Assembly (NCBI GenBank): GCA_032158295.1
Contig: CM063254.1
Location: 5,734,326 to 5,798,325, forward strand
Length of the DNA: 64,000 bases
Direction of reading: 5' to 3'
Source of the DNA: Pycnopodia helianthoides
Lineage: Eukaryota > Echinodermata > Asteroidea > Forcipulatida > Asteriidae
The notes beneath the pieces are model-generated. The model saw only the letters and a program-made list of their open reading frames with translations, searched no databases and was not told the origin of the DNA. A program made the translations under genes and the position numbers. Positions 1 through 9,900 of this stretch are shown in pieces (position 1 is the first letter of the stretch; the number at the start of each line of letters is the position of its first letter).

Positions 1-164
1 TTTAAAAATCATATTTTCTCCTATGGCTAACTGTTACCGTTCTTTTTCTCAACAAGTTTTTTTTTGAGATTGACCTGTTCTTTTTCCTAATAACCCCTCC
101 TCTCCAGACTTGTTCTATAATTACCTCCCTTTCACATTGTTGTATATACTTTGGTCCTGTTCCC

Positions 165-475
165 TATTGTCAATTGCATCATACCTGATGCCTTGTGCCC
201 CTTAATCCTGTCCTTTCATGTTCGCTTGTCCAGTAATCCTCCCTTTCACTGACCATCCTTTTGTCCCCACCACATAACTCTGATTGGTTCTTAGCCAGCC
301 CACTGTAACTTTGATTGGCTGTAATTTTCCCTCCTTTTTCTGGATACCATCCCATTGTTGTTTGCCTCTCTTTTTTGCTATAAATGGATGTTTTTCGTTT
401 GTGCTTGTTTATGCCTCTGACGAAGGTCCGGTTTGGATCAAAAGCTAAGGCCATCTACCCTACAAATTTTATATA
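165..475. repeat. Interspersed repeat with a 'TCTGACGAAGGTCC ... AAAGCT' tail, possibly from a Penelope-like or other retroelement
   Basis: The block ends with CTCTGACGAAGGTCC, then GGATCAAAAGCTAAGGCC. Similar 'GACGAAGG-TCC ... GAAACG/AAAGCT' tails are common at ends of retroelements in marine invertebrate genomes, in my recollection often Penelope-like ones. It lies in a POLL intron or beyond the POLL exon at 803. The family assignment is inference from memory. Confidence 0.35.
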
Positions 476-546
476 TATACCAATATATATGGGTTTTTTT
501 TAATTGGGGGGGGGGTACCCATACACCGATATGTGTAAAGCAACGA

Positions 547-635
547 ATACTCAGTACTTTGCTCTAGAATGGCAAAGGTTGTTGGTTCGAATCTCACCCG
601 AGTATTTTCAAAGGACTCGGGAAAGTACTGAGTAT
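547..635. repeat. Small inverted repeat enclosing a tRNA T-arm-like box
   Basis: ATACTCAGTACTTT (547-560) is inverted as AAAGTACTGAGTAT (622-635). Between them is TTGGTTCGAATCTCACCCGAGT, cut here as GGTTCGAATCT, a good RNA polymerase III B-box. Probably a SINE remnant or a short palindromic element. Confidence 0.45.
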
Positions 636-802
636 ATCAAACTTGTAAAATAACTTCCCTTTAAAAAGTTTATGTTTAGTGATTTACCACCACCTAACTC
701 TCTTTGTATTGGTACGTAGAATTTGCAAATATTTAGATGAATTGCAATTGCACCTTGAGTTTGATATGTTTAGGGGAAAACGAAACATTGGTAACCACTT
801 AC

Positions 803-3800
803 TGTTGCTTCAATTGCCCCTGCCTCTTCTCTGGGCATTCGGTCAAGGAGGTCATCATAATGCTTTAAGCCAATCTTCTGTTGTCTGCTCAATTTGGCCT
901 TCTCCCGCACATCATCTAGAGTCCGAAAACCCTGAAATAAATGAACCAATCCATTTCGATGGGGTCGTTAAGATTGTTTGGATTTGTTGTTTCCCTGTAG
1001 CTTAAGGAACATCTACGTAAAGAGGGAGTAGCATAATTTAAAAATTTTTAGTTAAACTTTGAAAAATTTGAGAAATAAAAAATTCCTATTTTCTGTTCAG
1101 TGAGAACTTAACCCTCCTACTCCTGCTGGTATCATTTTCCGGCAAACTGACCAACCAATTGAAATCATTGTTGTGTATGGTGGCACAGCTGTACAGAGAA
1201 CACAACTGTGTTCAATAAGTGAACTGTGCACCACAGTTGATGAAATTGAAGGTCAGATAGTAGGAAGGTTGACTGTGTACTTGGTAGATGCATTCACCAC
1301 ATGATATCACACTGAATGAATGTCTTATTTTCTTGAGAGGAATAAATCCTGGTGCTTTCTATGACAATTTGTTTTGTCTTGGCATTGTTCAGTCAGAGCC
1401 TCTTTGTGACAAAATTATTCTCAACAAAAATTAAACCCGCAATTCAGAGGTGCGGTTAAGACTTTTGTAATACAAAGTGAAGTGGTCAATGAGTGAATGG
1501 GGGACATTTTGGACGCTTGGTGGCAGCAGACTTACCAGGTAAATCCATTGTTCTCGGCAATGTGCGCGTGCTTAGAACTACATGAGCAATGGAATTTTAC
1601 CTGGTAGGTCTGCTGCCATTTAGCCTTCAAAAGTCGCCCATTGGGAGGAAGTTGTTTGTATTTATGGTTTACATACCAGCTGAACCCACTCTTGAGCAAC
1701 TGTCGGTCCCGCCCCCCAGATGTTGTTGAACAGGTTCAATGCTTTCATGTCGTCTCCGCTGCAAACATGGTCAATCTTTCTTAGGTGTCCGCTCTCGATG
1801 ATCTCCAGTATCTTGTCTGCCAGTTTAGTGCCAATGCCAGGTATTTTATTGGCCTCCTTCGAAGTGAGAAATAAACAAGATCATTTCTTGATCACTCATA
1901 ACTGCTTTAATGCAACAGCCTCTAGGCTGCGGGCTTCCCTGTTCAAATAGGAACGATCCCGGGGATCGTTTTCCGTTTTCGTAGCAGAATATGTCCACTA
2001 TGCCAAACATTCTACTGGGCATACAAGTTATTATTAATGTTATTAAAATTATTTATATTTCAGGTGATGAAACCAAACCTGTAAAGATGGGTGTTTGCTA
2101 TGTGAACAAGAAACACCGGGGTTAACCCCTACTCTTCCACGAGAAGTGTTCTGGGTTATTTTATGTGCACTGCCAATCCTAGTTCACAGGACCTACGGAT
2201 AATGTCCCATCTGAAGGACAAAGCAATTATGGTAAAGTATCTTGCTCAAGAACACAAGTGCCACGACTGGGACTCGAATTCACACTCTGTTGATAAGAAA
2301 CATCAACAGAGCTGGAGTCCATTGCTCTAAACCACTCGACCAGACATGCCACAAGTCCATTGCTATGGACCGTTTTTGTATGTCCAGGGAATCGCTCTGA
2401 TATTCCTAGAGTGCGTATTCGCAGTCGTAACCAATAACTGTTTCGGTCATTGCCAAGTGATTAACCAATGGGCAAGTCAACCGAAACACTTCTGGTTACG
2501 ACCGCGAAAACTCACCCCTAGTGGAACAGACTGCCCGTTCCTACTTTTGAAATGCTCCCTTAGTCTGGGGAACCCAATTTGTGTGTTCACATGTGACCAG
2601 TCAAGTCAATGTACCAGAAATTGTACAAAATCTAACTCGCAAATGGCCCATACCAAAGCACTTATATTGACAATTGCAAACTACTGGATATTCTGAAATT
2701 ACTGGTGGCATATTATGGCCGAATGGTCAAGCGCACTGGACTCAAGCTCTGGTGTTTTAAGAGAAGGGGTTTGGCCTTGTGTTTTCTGGTATGGTTTGCT
2801 GCAGATTGGCCACAGCACCTTGTAAACCGTTACATGATGCTTGGTAAATAAACGGGTCTTACTTCTTCAAGATAGCTCCCCATAACTTGTGGAAATAATA
2901 ATAACCACTTTGAGAAGGTGTGATAAAGCACTATATAAGAACTGCATATTATCATCATTTTTGTATTCAGTGTAATTGCACAAATCAATAGGACAAATCT
3001 AGAAGCAGAAGAGGGTCGTCCTTTTGTCTGGATATGTAACTTTATCAACTAACAGGGTGTTATGTTCTATGAGGATTTATACTCTCACTGTTCACTACAT
3101 CACAGATAACAGCCTAGAGTAGTCGGCCTAGGTCTCCCCTTTGGTCTACAGAATAAAACCACTGAACTTCTAGAATGTTAAATTTCTTAGGATTTTTTAG
3201 AGACTCTTTAGTAAACTGCAACTTGAAAACCATATGGTTGGACCCAAAATGAATTTTTCCACTGATTGAAAAATAATGTCTGCTGCCACCTAGTGTTAAA
3301 AGAAACTTATTTGCCCTAGTAGTATTACCTCCCAACTGGTGATTTGTTTTGGGTGTTGTTTGAGGGCGGTGATTGCCTTGCGATATCCAAGAGACCTCCA
3401 ATGGTCTTTTGTATTCTGATAGGTCTTCATCAATACCTGTAAAAAATTCCAACAACAAAACAGGAGGAGAAAGTAATCAGCTAAGAACAAATGACAATAA
3501 AATGCAATGCATGTATTTGTTTAAAAAAAAACTTAGGTGGTTTATTTTTGTGGGTTCGTGTGTATGTGTTTTTTTCCAAAATGAAATTGCAAGTAAATAA
3601 ATGGCTTAAAGGCAGGGTCTACGTTTGATAATTACTCCAAATATTAATGACCATACAAAACTTACTTGGTCAGAAACACTGCAGCTTTTGATAGTATTTA
3701 TAAAGCATTTTGAGAAACGATTCCCTTCGAAAGTAATTTGGTTTTAGAGAAAGAGATAGCTTTTCACTCCCCAAAACGCTACCTCCTTTTGAATTGAAAC

Positions 3801-6527
3801 TTTCACAGGCTAGTTTTATGGTAGGATACCAACGTATACCCTGCCCTTAAAATGAGTGAACTTCGTTAATGAAGTTACGACTACCGGTTAGTTAGAGTCT
3901 ACTGAAAACCTAGTTCTGATGTCTGTCTGTTTTGTGTTTGTTTGTTTGTTTGTTTGTTTGTTTGCTTGTTTTTTTGTTTGTTTGAGTGTTTTTTGTACCT
4001 TACACCAATTAAAAGACAAAGTGTACCTCCAGTTTGTCAGTGATGAGCTGGTTGTGATTCCTCTGCTGTGATGTAGACGGCTTGGAACAGACCCAGTTAC
4101 CTTTCTGAATGAAGAAGACAAGTTTATAGAGATTATTGGCAACTTAATATATTTAATCAGGAAAAAAATAAAATTTGGATTCCAACAGCAGTTAGCATTA
4201 TGGGATGAAATTAGGAGAGCTGGAAGATCTTACAGATACATCGTCAAATTTTGGTAAAAAAAATTGCTATCATCAGGTCAAAATCAGCCAAAAATCAGAC
4301 TATGCAAGTAATTACAATCTACAAGTAATTTTTTGATTCATAATCACATTTTTCGACCCAAATATCAAAGAAACAATTTGGCTAATGAGACGTTTAGTTA
4401 TGTTTTTAATTTTGTCTCAATGAGCTTGATTTGATCTTTATACTGTGTAGACCATGTTAGTGTTACCTGGATATCACAGGTTTACAAAAGGGCTACAGAG
4501 GCTGGACTTTCTGCAGGCATAATTTGTACAGAAATTAATCGAAGATAACATTTACATCTTAGATTTTATGCAGATTTTATCAGCTTTGGGTGCAAAGAAA
4601 ACTTGTTCAGCAGTTATTTTCACAACTCTTTCTTTTACAGTGGTAAGAAACAAAGTATCAGGCCTGCCAATCCCAGTGCCTGCAGAAAAAGCCCTGCAGT
4701 GCACAACAAGATACACTTTTTGTGTTAATACAAAGTGACATGGTCACTTTCAAAGGAAAAATGTTTAATTTGCAAAACTCAGGTCATTGTTGGTTAGATT
4801 GTCCGGATGGGAAACTATCAAATTGTTATCTTTCTCTACATGGCCCAGTGGCAGGCCTGGTAAATTTCACAGGGGCAACGAAGTCAATAGACCTTTCTCA
4901 TGAAATATATAAATTGCATATCGCACACAAATGCGCAATACAGTCTGGTTTATACTTCCAGAAAATGCGAATACAAAGTGAATATGACGTCACAAATTGG
5001 CAAAAAACAATACGCAAGAGTTGAGCTGTCTTGAAAAACATTCACGGCGAGTTGCAACGTCAAATTCACTTCGTATTCCCATTGGCAGAAAGTATGAACC
5101 GGGGTTTACACTACTGAGTACTGGTTGGCAAAATGCAGGAACACTTTGCCTTTTTGTAGGACTGATGGTGGCATGACACCAATGCGTTTGTGTACTGCCT
5201 AGTGCGCAACTCTAAGGTGTTTGCCAACTACAATAGTGTCTGTACGCATGCATGAATGCAATGAGCATATTTCAAGGCAAGGCTAAATGTCTCTGTGCCC
5301 TGGACTTTGCCTTGGTGCTTCTTGAGTCGTTCCAGAACAAGTTTACATTCCGTCATTGAGGTGCCCTCTACAAAGGAAAAATCTGCCATGCCAATAGACC
5401 CCTTGCATTGGCCGCCATCGCTAATGAAACGCACCTGCACGAAGAGCCATCATTGGATGAGAGTATTGCGCAGCATGTACATGTATATGCGCACACGCAC
5501 GATTTCATTGTTTGTCATCAAAGATGGTGGCCAATGCAAGGGGTCTATACAAAAAAAAGTATCAGGCCTGCAGTGGCCTTTTAAAGGAACTTTAATTTTT
5601 GGTCAACCAACTGGGAGCTTCTGCGGAGATGTTGATGGTGTTGATGTGTTTGATGAGCTTGCTCCCTCAGATGCCGTCGAAACTCTGACTGATATCTCTT
5701 GATATTCATCATCATCACTTGGCATGTAGTTACTGTCGTCACTATCGTAACCTCTATCTGAGGTATGTGCTTTTGTTGGGCTTGTCCATTTAGCACCTTG
5801 AATTATGGGCAAGAAATTAGATGAAGCTACTTGAGGAGAACCTCGGGTGTCGACGAAATTATGAAGTTTTTGGTCGTCATTGGATAGTTGGGTTTCTGTG
5901 TTTTGTTGCAAAGTTGATGAAGCTGTTGAAACAGATGTAACTTTTGTTGCCATGTTCTCCTTTGTAACCGGGAACTTTACTTGATGATCACCAGTTGGCA
6001 TTATTTTCCTTTCCGAGAGACAAAGACTCAGCCAACTGGCTTTTAAAACTTCACAATTTTGTGGTGGTTGCTGTAACTTTAGAATTCTCATTAGTCTATT
6101 GCCATCCATCCCTTCATCAACAATCAAATGAGTGCAAATATCTTCCTTCCAATCTGTGAGAACTTCGGCGCCGTACTTTGACATTTGTTTTTGAAAGATG
6201 TCACTTCGTGCTTTGCCCAGCCCAGCTTGCAAAATGTGTGAAGTGATTCCATTAAGAAATTGATGATTGGTTTTGTCTGAACTTAAACTGGGACTGGGAG
6301 TTGCTTTTATTTTTAAGTGTGGCTCTGAGTCTGAGGGTCGAAATTTCGATGTATCGATTCCTGATGTCACGGATGTCTTCGATTTTTTAGTTGGCCGTAG
6401 CCCGGTTGATTCTTCTTGTGTTAAAAATGGGTTACACGACGCCGTTGGCGTTTTTTTTCCGTTTCCGAACTGACGACGACGTCTTCGAATCTTCAACAAG
6501 TTCAAGTTGAGATTGAGAAGAGGCCAT
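803..6527 (-). CDS. POLL: DNA polymerase lambda, 5' part (BRCT, linker, start of lyase/fingers); 3' exons off the left edge
   Basis: Family X repair polymerase (base excision repair, end joining; nuclear). Exons read on the minus strand: first exon from ATG at 6527 to about 5606; 4104-4027 (26 codons, core GNWVCSKP, like the human WVCAQPSS stretch); 3436-3329 (36 codons, [15 protein letters not shown]); 1856-1677 (60 codons, HhH motif [12 protein letters not shown] and [11 protein letters not shown]); 931-803 (43 codons, [20 protein letters not shown]). The last three are all phase 0 with good GT..AG borders. A BRCT domain lies at 6256-5969 ([35 protein letters not shown]), followed by a Ser/Thr/Asp-rich linker. 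The palm with the catalytic aspartates lies beyond base 1. The donor of the first exon is not resolved; only weak GT sites occur before the stop at 5603-5605. The 5' end also has a frame break (see 6451-6458). Identity is certain from co-linear similarity to human POLL as I remember it. Confidence 0.93.
1498..1642. repeat. Palindromic MITE-like element next to a POLL exon
   Basis: TGGCAGCAGACTTACCAGG (1521-1539) and its inverse CCTGGTAGGTCTGCTGCCA (1600-1618) form arms that extend inward through CAATGG and outward through a degenerate GGGAC/GTCGCCC stretch. About 50 bases of each end are complementary. It lies 34 bases beyond the POLL exon at 1677-1856, inside the next intron. A related TCTGCTGCCACCTAGTG occurs at 3279-3295. 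Confidence 0.6.
2064..2345 (-). repeat. tRNA-derived SINE, minus strand
   Basis: Read on the minus strand it starts GGTCGAGTGGTTTAGAGC (A-box-like) and carries GAATTCGAGTCCC (B-box). It then has a non-tRNA body with CTTGAGCAAGATACTTTACC and GTCCTTCAGATGGGAC. That body motif recurs in several metazoan SINE families with a conserved central domain. It ends in CACATAAAATAACCC-type sequence. An internal hairpin ACTCTGTTGATa/ATCAACAGAGt lies in the anticodon region. Confidence 0.65.
2716..2965 (+). repeat. tRNA-derived SINE, plus strand, with LINE-like 3' tail
   Basis: Head GGCCGAATGGTCAAGCGCACTGGACTC fits a Leu/Ser-type tRNA (cut: A-box TGGTCAAGCGC). The tail has AATAATAATAACCACTTTG and AAGCACTATATAAGAACTGC, resembling the 'AGCGCTATATAAAT' 3' ends shared by many SINE/LINE pairs. 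In a POLL intron. Confidence 0.6.
3606..3850. repeat. MITE of the TTAAAGGCAGGG family, copy 1
   Basis: Ends are TTAAAGGCAGGGTCTACG and its inverse CGTATACCCTGCCCTTAA. TTAA at both ends suggests a TTAA target duplication, as with piggyBac-type elements. About 245 bp, no coding capacity. Related to 32312-32698 and 47463-47829. Confidence 0.65.
3935..3984. repeat. (TTTG)n microsatellite
   Basis: About ten TTTG units with a few interruptions, in the POLL intron between 4027 and 3436. Confidence 0.9.
4447..4632. repeat. Dispersed repeat shared with 61769-61980
   Basis: Shared order of words with the right-hand copy: TAGACCATGT, TCACA.GTTTACA, GCCACAG/GCTACAG, GGACTT.CTG, ATAATTTGTACA, AACATT, then TTGTTCAGCAGTTATTTT versus CTGTTCATCTGTTATTTT and AACTCTT. 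About 65-70% by eye. Terminal structure is not clear. It sits in a POLL intron; the other copy is in the EBF intron. Confidence 0.5.
5394..5548. repeat. Short element with ~26-bp inverted ends in a POLL intron
   Basis: ATAGACCCCTTGCATTGGCC (5394-5413) is inverted exactly as GGCCAATGCAAGGGGTCTAT (5529-5548); the arms go on inward through GCCATC/GATGGT. Total about 155 bp. Typical MITE geometry. Confidence 0.65.
5606..6527 (-). CDS. POLL: POLL first coding exon with N-terminal frame discontinuity
   Basis: The open frame that carries the BRCT domain has no ATG upstream of it; it is closed by a stop at 6532-6530. The only well-placed ATG (6527, context AAAATGGCC, A at -3 and G at +4) is one frame off. 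It encodes [18 protein letters not shown] and meets a stop soon after an eight-T run (6451-6458, A8 on the coding strand). Removing one base from that run would join the ATG frame to the BRCT frame through a basic RKRKKTP stretch that looks like a nuclear localisation signal. The simplest explanations are a homopolymer sequencing error or a length polymorphism. An unrecognised upstream exon is possible but no acceptor with a pyrimidine tract is visible. Confidence 0.75.
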
Positions 6528-6991
6528 TTTTACACTTATTTTTCAGTTTCTGTAGTTCTTACTACGCATTGATGAACAGCATGGAAATAAATACAGTGGA
6601 CATATGTCGGCTTCCTTCCTTATAATGACTATGACTAAATAAAGTATGACACAATGTGATACAAACTTGACTCGACTACGAAGAAAAAAGTTGTCCCATG
6701 TCAGATGTCCAGATGTGGGCTGCCATTTTGTGTCCAAAGGCAAAGGTCAACAAATACAACCTCGTACTTCACTACTTCACCAATGTACAACCATTAAAAA
6801 TAATAATGATAATATATTTTGTGATATTTTACCTATTTGTAAATCTTTAAATAATTTGTAAAATAAATATTCAACACTTTATTGAAAATATAAAACCTGA
6901 ATGTACAATGATGTGAAAGTGCCTTATGTTTGTTGGAACTTTCATTACTCCACATACAGCAGACGATTAGGCTGTATTTTACACAGCGAAG
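6528..6991. promoter_or_regulatory. Head-to-head intergenic region, putative bidirectional promoter of POLL and CCT7
   Basis: 464 bases separate the POLL ATG (6527, minus) from the CCT7 ATG (6992, plus). The region has no ORF of interest and no repeat I recognise, so both 5' UTRs and both core promoters probably lie here, unless either gene has a further non-coding first exon. GCCATTTT occurs at 6722-6729, and the POLL start codon itself sits in AAAATGGCC. Both resemble the YY1-type ATGGC core often found near starts of housekeeping genes. The part nearest CCT7 contains GGAACTTTCA at 6935-6944, an inverted GAA/TTC pair of heat-shock-element type. No clear TATA box is positioned for either gene. 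The motif readings are inference. Confidence 0.55.
6935..6944. promoter_or_regulatory. Heat-shock-element-like GAA/TTC pair upstream of CCT7
   Basis: GGAACTTTCA fits nGAAnnTTCn, two inverted pentamers. A third canonical unit is not obvious on either side, so it is a minimal site. It is 48 bases before the CCT7 ATG, and CCT genes are known HSF1 targets in animals. A ten-base match can occur by chance. Confidence 0.25.
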
Positions 6992-6997
6992 ATGATG
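6992..6997 (+). CDS. CCT7: CCT7 coding exon 1: two Met codons only
   Basis: ATGATG is followed at once by GTGAGTGATG, a near-consensus donor. The acceptor at 9174-9175 (TTTCCATAG) continues in frame with Gln-Pro-Gln-Ile-Ile-Leu-Leu-Lys. The exon is far too short for ORF finding and was located by looking for an ATG..GT donor in the right phase upstream of exon 2. Human CCT7 also starts Met-Met, and I believe its first intron falls at the same place, which supports the choice. Confidence 0.8.
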
Positions 6998-9900
6998 GTG
7001 AGTGATGAGTTTATATCCTGATAATCCTTCGGAATCAATGCATTATTACAATTAAAATCACGGTTTTTGTATAGTTTCAAAGTATTCACTCCCTATTGCA
7101 CCAGAATTATATGAAATGTTGTTTTTGAAGGTCTCAAAATTTCTTTGTATTAAACCCATGGGGGAACGTGTTTCTAGAAGGTTCTATGTATTTTTAACGA
7201 GAGTAGAAAGGGTGAACACCATCACCATGACAAATCAACGAAAATAGGTTTTTGCTTAAGCTTCAATTTAAGTTTAAAATAAGTTGTCGTTTAAACAAAA
7301 GAGGTATTAAAATTGTTTTTAGTAAACTACCACTGATATATTGTTATTAAAACTGAAGGTAAAGTTAGGAAAAGATCCTAAATTTAAAATAAATGGGCCT
7401 GTGCTAGTGTGTGTGTCGGGAGGAGGGGAAACAGGTCAACTCGTTAAGTCTTACCTAACTCGTGGTACCCAAAAATCGGACCAAAGTCAACTCGTACCCA
7501 GGTTAACTCGGATTAAATTCAACTCAAACCCTGTCATACCCAATTCCAATTGTACCCAAGTCATGCAAGTCCAGGCCTCGAACTTAGTCGGTGTTCAAAC
7601 TTCAAAAGGGCACGCCGTGCTTTTTCTTAATTTGAAGGGCAAGCATCGCAGTAAATTCCGTAAGTGTAAAAAGGGCACCACAGCTTTTTTGTCGAATTTT
7701 GGGGGCATCATGGCAAAAACTAAATTTTACAAAATCTAACAAGACAGGTGACGGTTTCTGAAACAGAAACAAAATCTAATGTAAACAAAATTGTGTACAT
7801 AATCGCGCATGTGATCCATAACAAATGCATCTTCAGCATTTTGACTTTGCACAAACACCCCTCAAAACGTACCCCAAAACAACAATACAAAATATTTTAA
7901 AGAAGAAATCAATCTTATGTTATACAGTAAACTAATCTTTCTGTTAATCCAAAGTGTCCAAAATGGTGTCATTTTGTAAAATAAGGCCCACACGTTGTGT
8001 ATTTTTTCGTAAACAAGCTAACATTTCAGAGGAACTGTGCTTCGCAGACCATGCTGTTGATGGCTTTTGCGAGCATACCAGCGGCGACACTGCTATGTGC
8101 ACGGTTTTAGGCATGTGCACCAGCTGTGGTGATTAGTGCAATTTGGGGGAAAAACCCTTTTCCCGAGCATGCGCAGACACGTTAAGTCTTTGGTCAAGAC
8201 ATTTTAAACAGGTGTTGTGATCTATCACAATGCATCAGAATGATTCACCAATAAAGGAAGTTTACTCTCATGCTATCGCATCGTACTGAAATGCCCTCTA
8301 GCGTTCAATGTTTCTTGCCTTTATTGTAGCACGTAAAGTAACGAGGTGCACAAAGACTACAGGCCTGTAAATTGGAAATGATGTGACTGCGTGCATTGTG
8401 TAAAATTTTGATCGCAATGTGATGTGTTTCGCAGAACTTTCTATTGAATTTTTTCAACGTTTATCCGAACCGTCAAAAATGTTAACGTATAACCAGACTT
8501 TTAGTATGCATCTTACAATTTGATGGCAGTTAGATAAAAAGGGCCGAGCAATAAATTGTTGTGAATTTGATTGATTTTGCGGAAATGGCATAGTGCACCG
8601 ACAGCAATTGCTGTCGAGTATTTCGAGGCCTGCAAGTCAACACGTACAGTCCATGGTCTTACTTCAAAAAAAAGTTGCGTAGTTAGACGGGTTGTGATAG
8701 TCGTAACCCTCCATCCTCCCGACGCCGGTCGCAGACCGGAGGGTTGTTACAAAGTAGTGTGTGTTATAGTTAAACACTTATTGACAAGAAATGTGAGTTT
8801 CCATTTGGAAGATCATCCATGGTTCTTCATGCTATGTGGGACTAGGGCCAAGAAACAGGCGGAGCCAGGGTATTAGCACTATTTATGGGGCTAATATTAA
8901 CAATTATGTGGGCAAGGTGGGAAGCGCTGATGTGTATTTCATGTTCCAACTATAGATAGTGTCTCAAATCCCCATCTTGCGCCTTTGGAGCTCTATAATT
9001 TTTGAATTTGTCTACACTTAAAGGTTTTGATGTTAAAATGGTGTACACAATCTGAAAGATTTGATTTAACAGTTCCAGAATGTTACACATTACACCTTCT
9101 GTTTTATTGGTTGTTCATGAAGAATTGCTGCATTTTAGGTAAATTAAATTGTTTCTCTTAAAATTGTTTCCATAGCAACCACAGATAATCCTCCTAAAGG
9201 AGGGCACGGAGGCCTCCCAAGGGAGATCGCAAGTCATCAGTAACATCAATGCTTGTCAAGTAGTGGCAGAGGCCGTAAGGACCACGCTTGGCCCTCGTGG
9301 CATGGACAAGCTCATGGTGGACCCAAGAGGTATTGTTGTCTCAAATTTCAATCTTATCTAAGTCCAAACAACCTGGGACCAATTTCATGGCTCTGCTTAC
9401 TGTAAGCAAAGAATCAGCGCTTACGGAAGCAGGGAATTCCACTCTTAGTGAAGCATATTTCACACCAAGGTTAGCAGGAAATTTCTGCTGGTGTGCACGC
9501 GTAGTCCATTACTAGGCATTCCTCACTTACACAGTTAGCGCAGATATTCGGCGCTTGCCCTATAAGCAAAGAATGATACACAAGGCAGATTAGAGTAAGC
9601 AGAGCCAAGAAGAAATAGTTCCCAGGTGTGGAGTGACATAGGAGAAGAGGAAATGGAAGATTGGGCCTCAATAGTAACTGCTGTCTGTCAGGCCAAGTAC
9701 ACAAAGGAGGCTTCTCTTCTGGTCAACTTCTTTTTTATTGCCAATTGTCTGAAGTGTCACTTGTATAATCTTCAACAATAATATGTGAAAAGTTGTGTTA
9801 ATAAAACCCAAACTTTAACATGTCAAGCTCAACTATACAAGGGGCAAACAACATAGCACTCTTAAGAAAGGCAACAGAGTTGGGTATTTCAACAGATCTA

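Noticed and set aside
7341..7739. 132-codon open frame in CCT7 intron 1
   Set aside because: It overlaps a degenerate AACTCG repeat, has no domain-like pattern and lies between firmly phased CCT7 exons.
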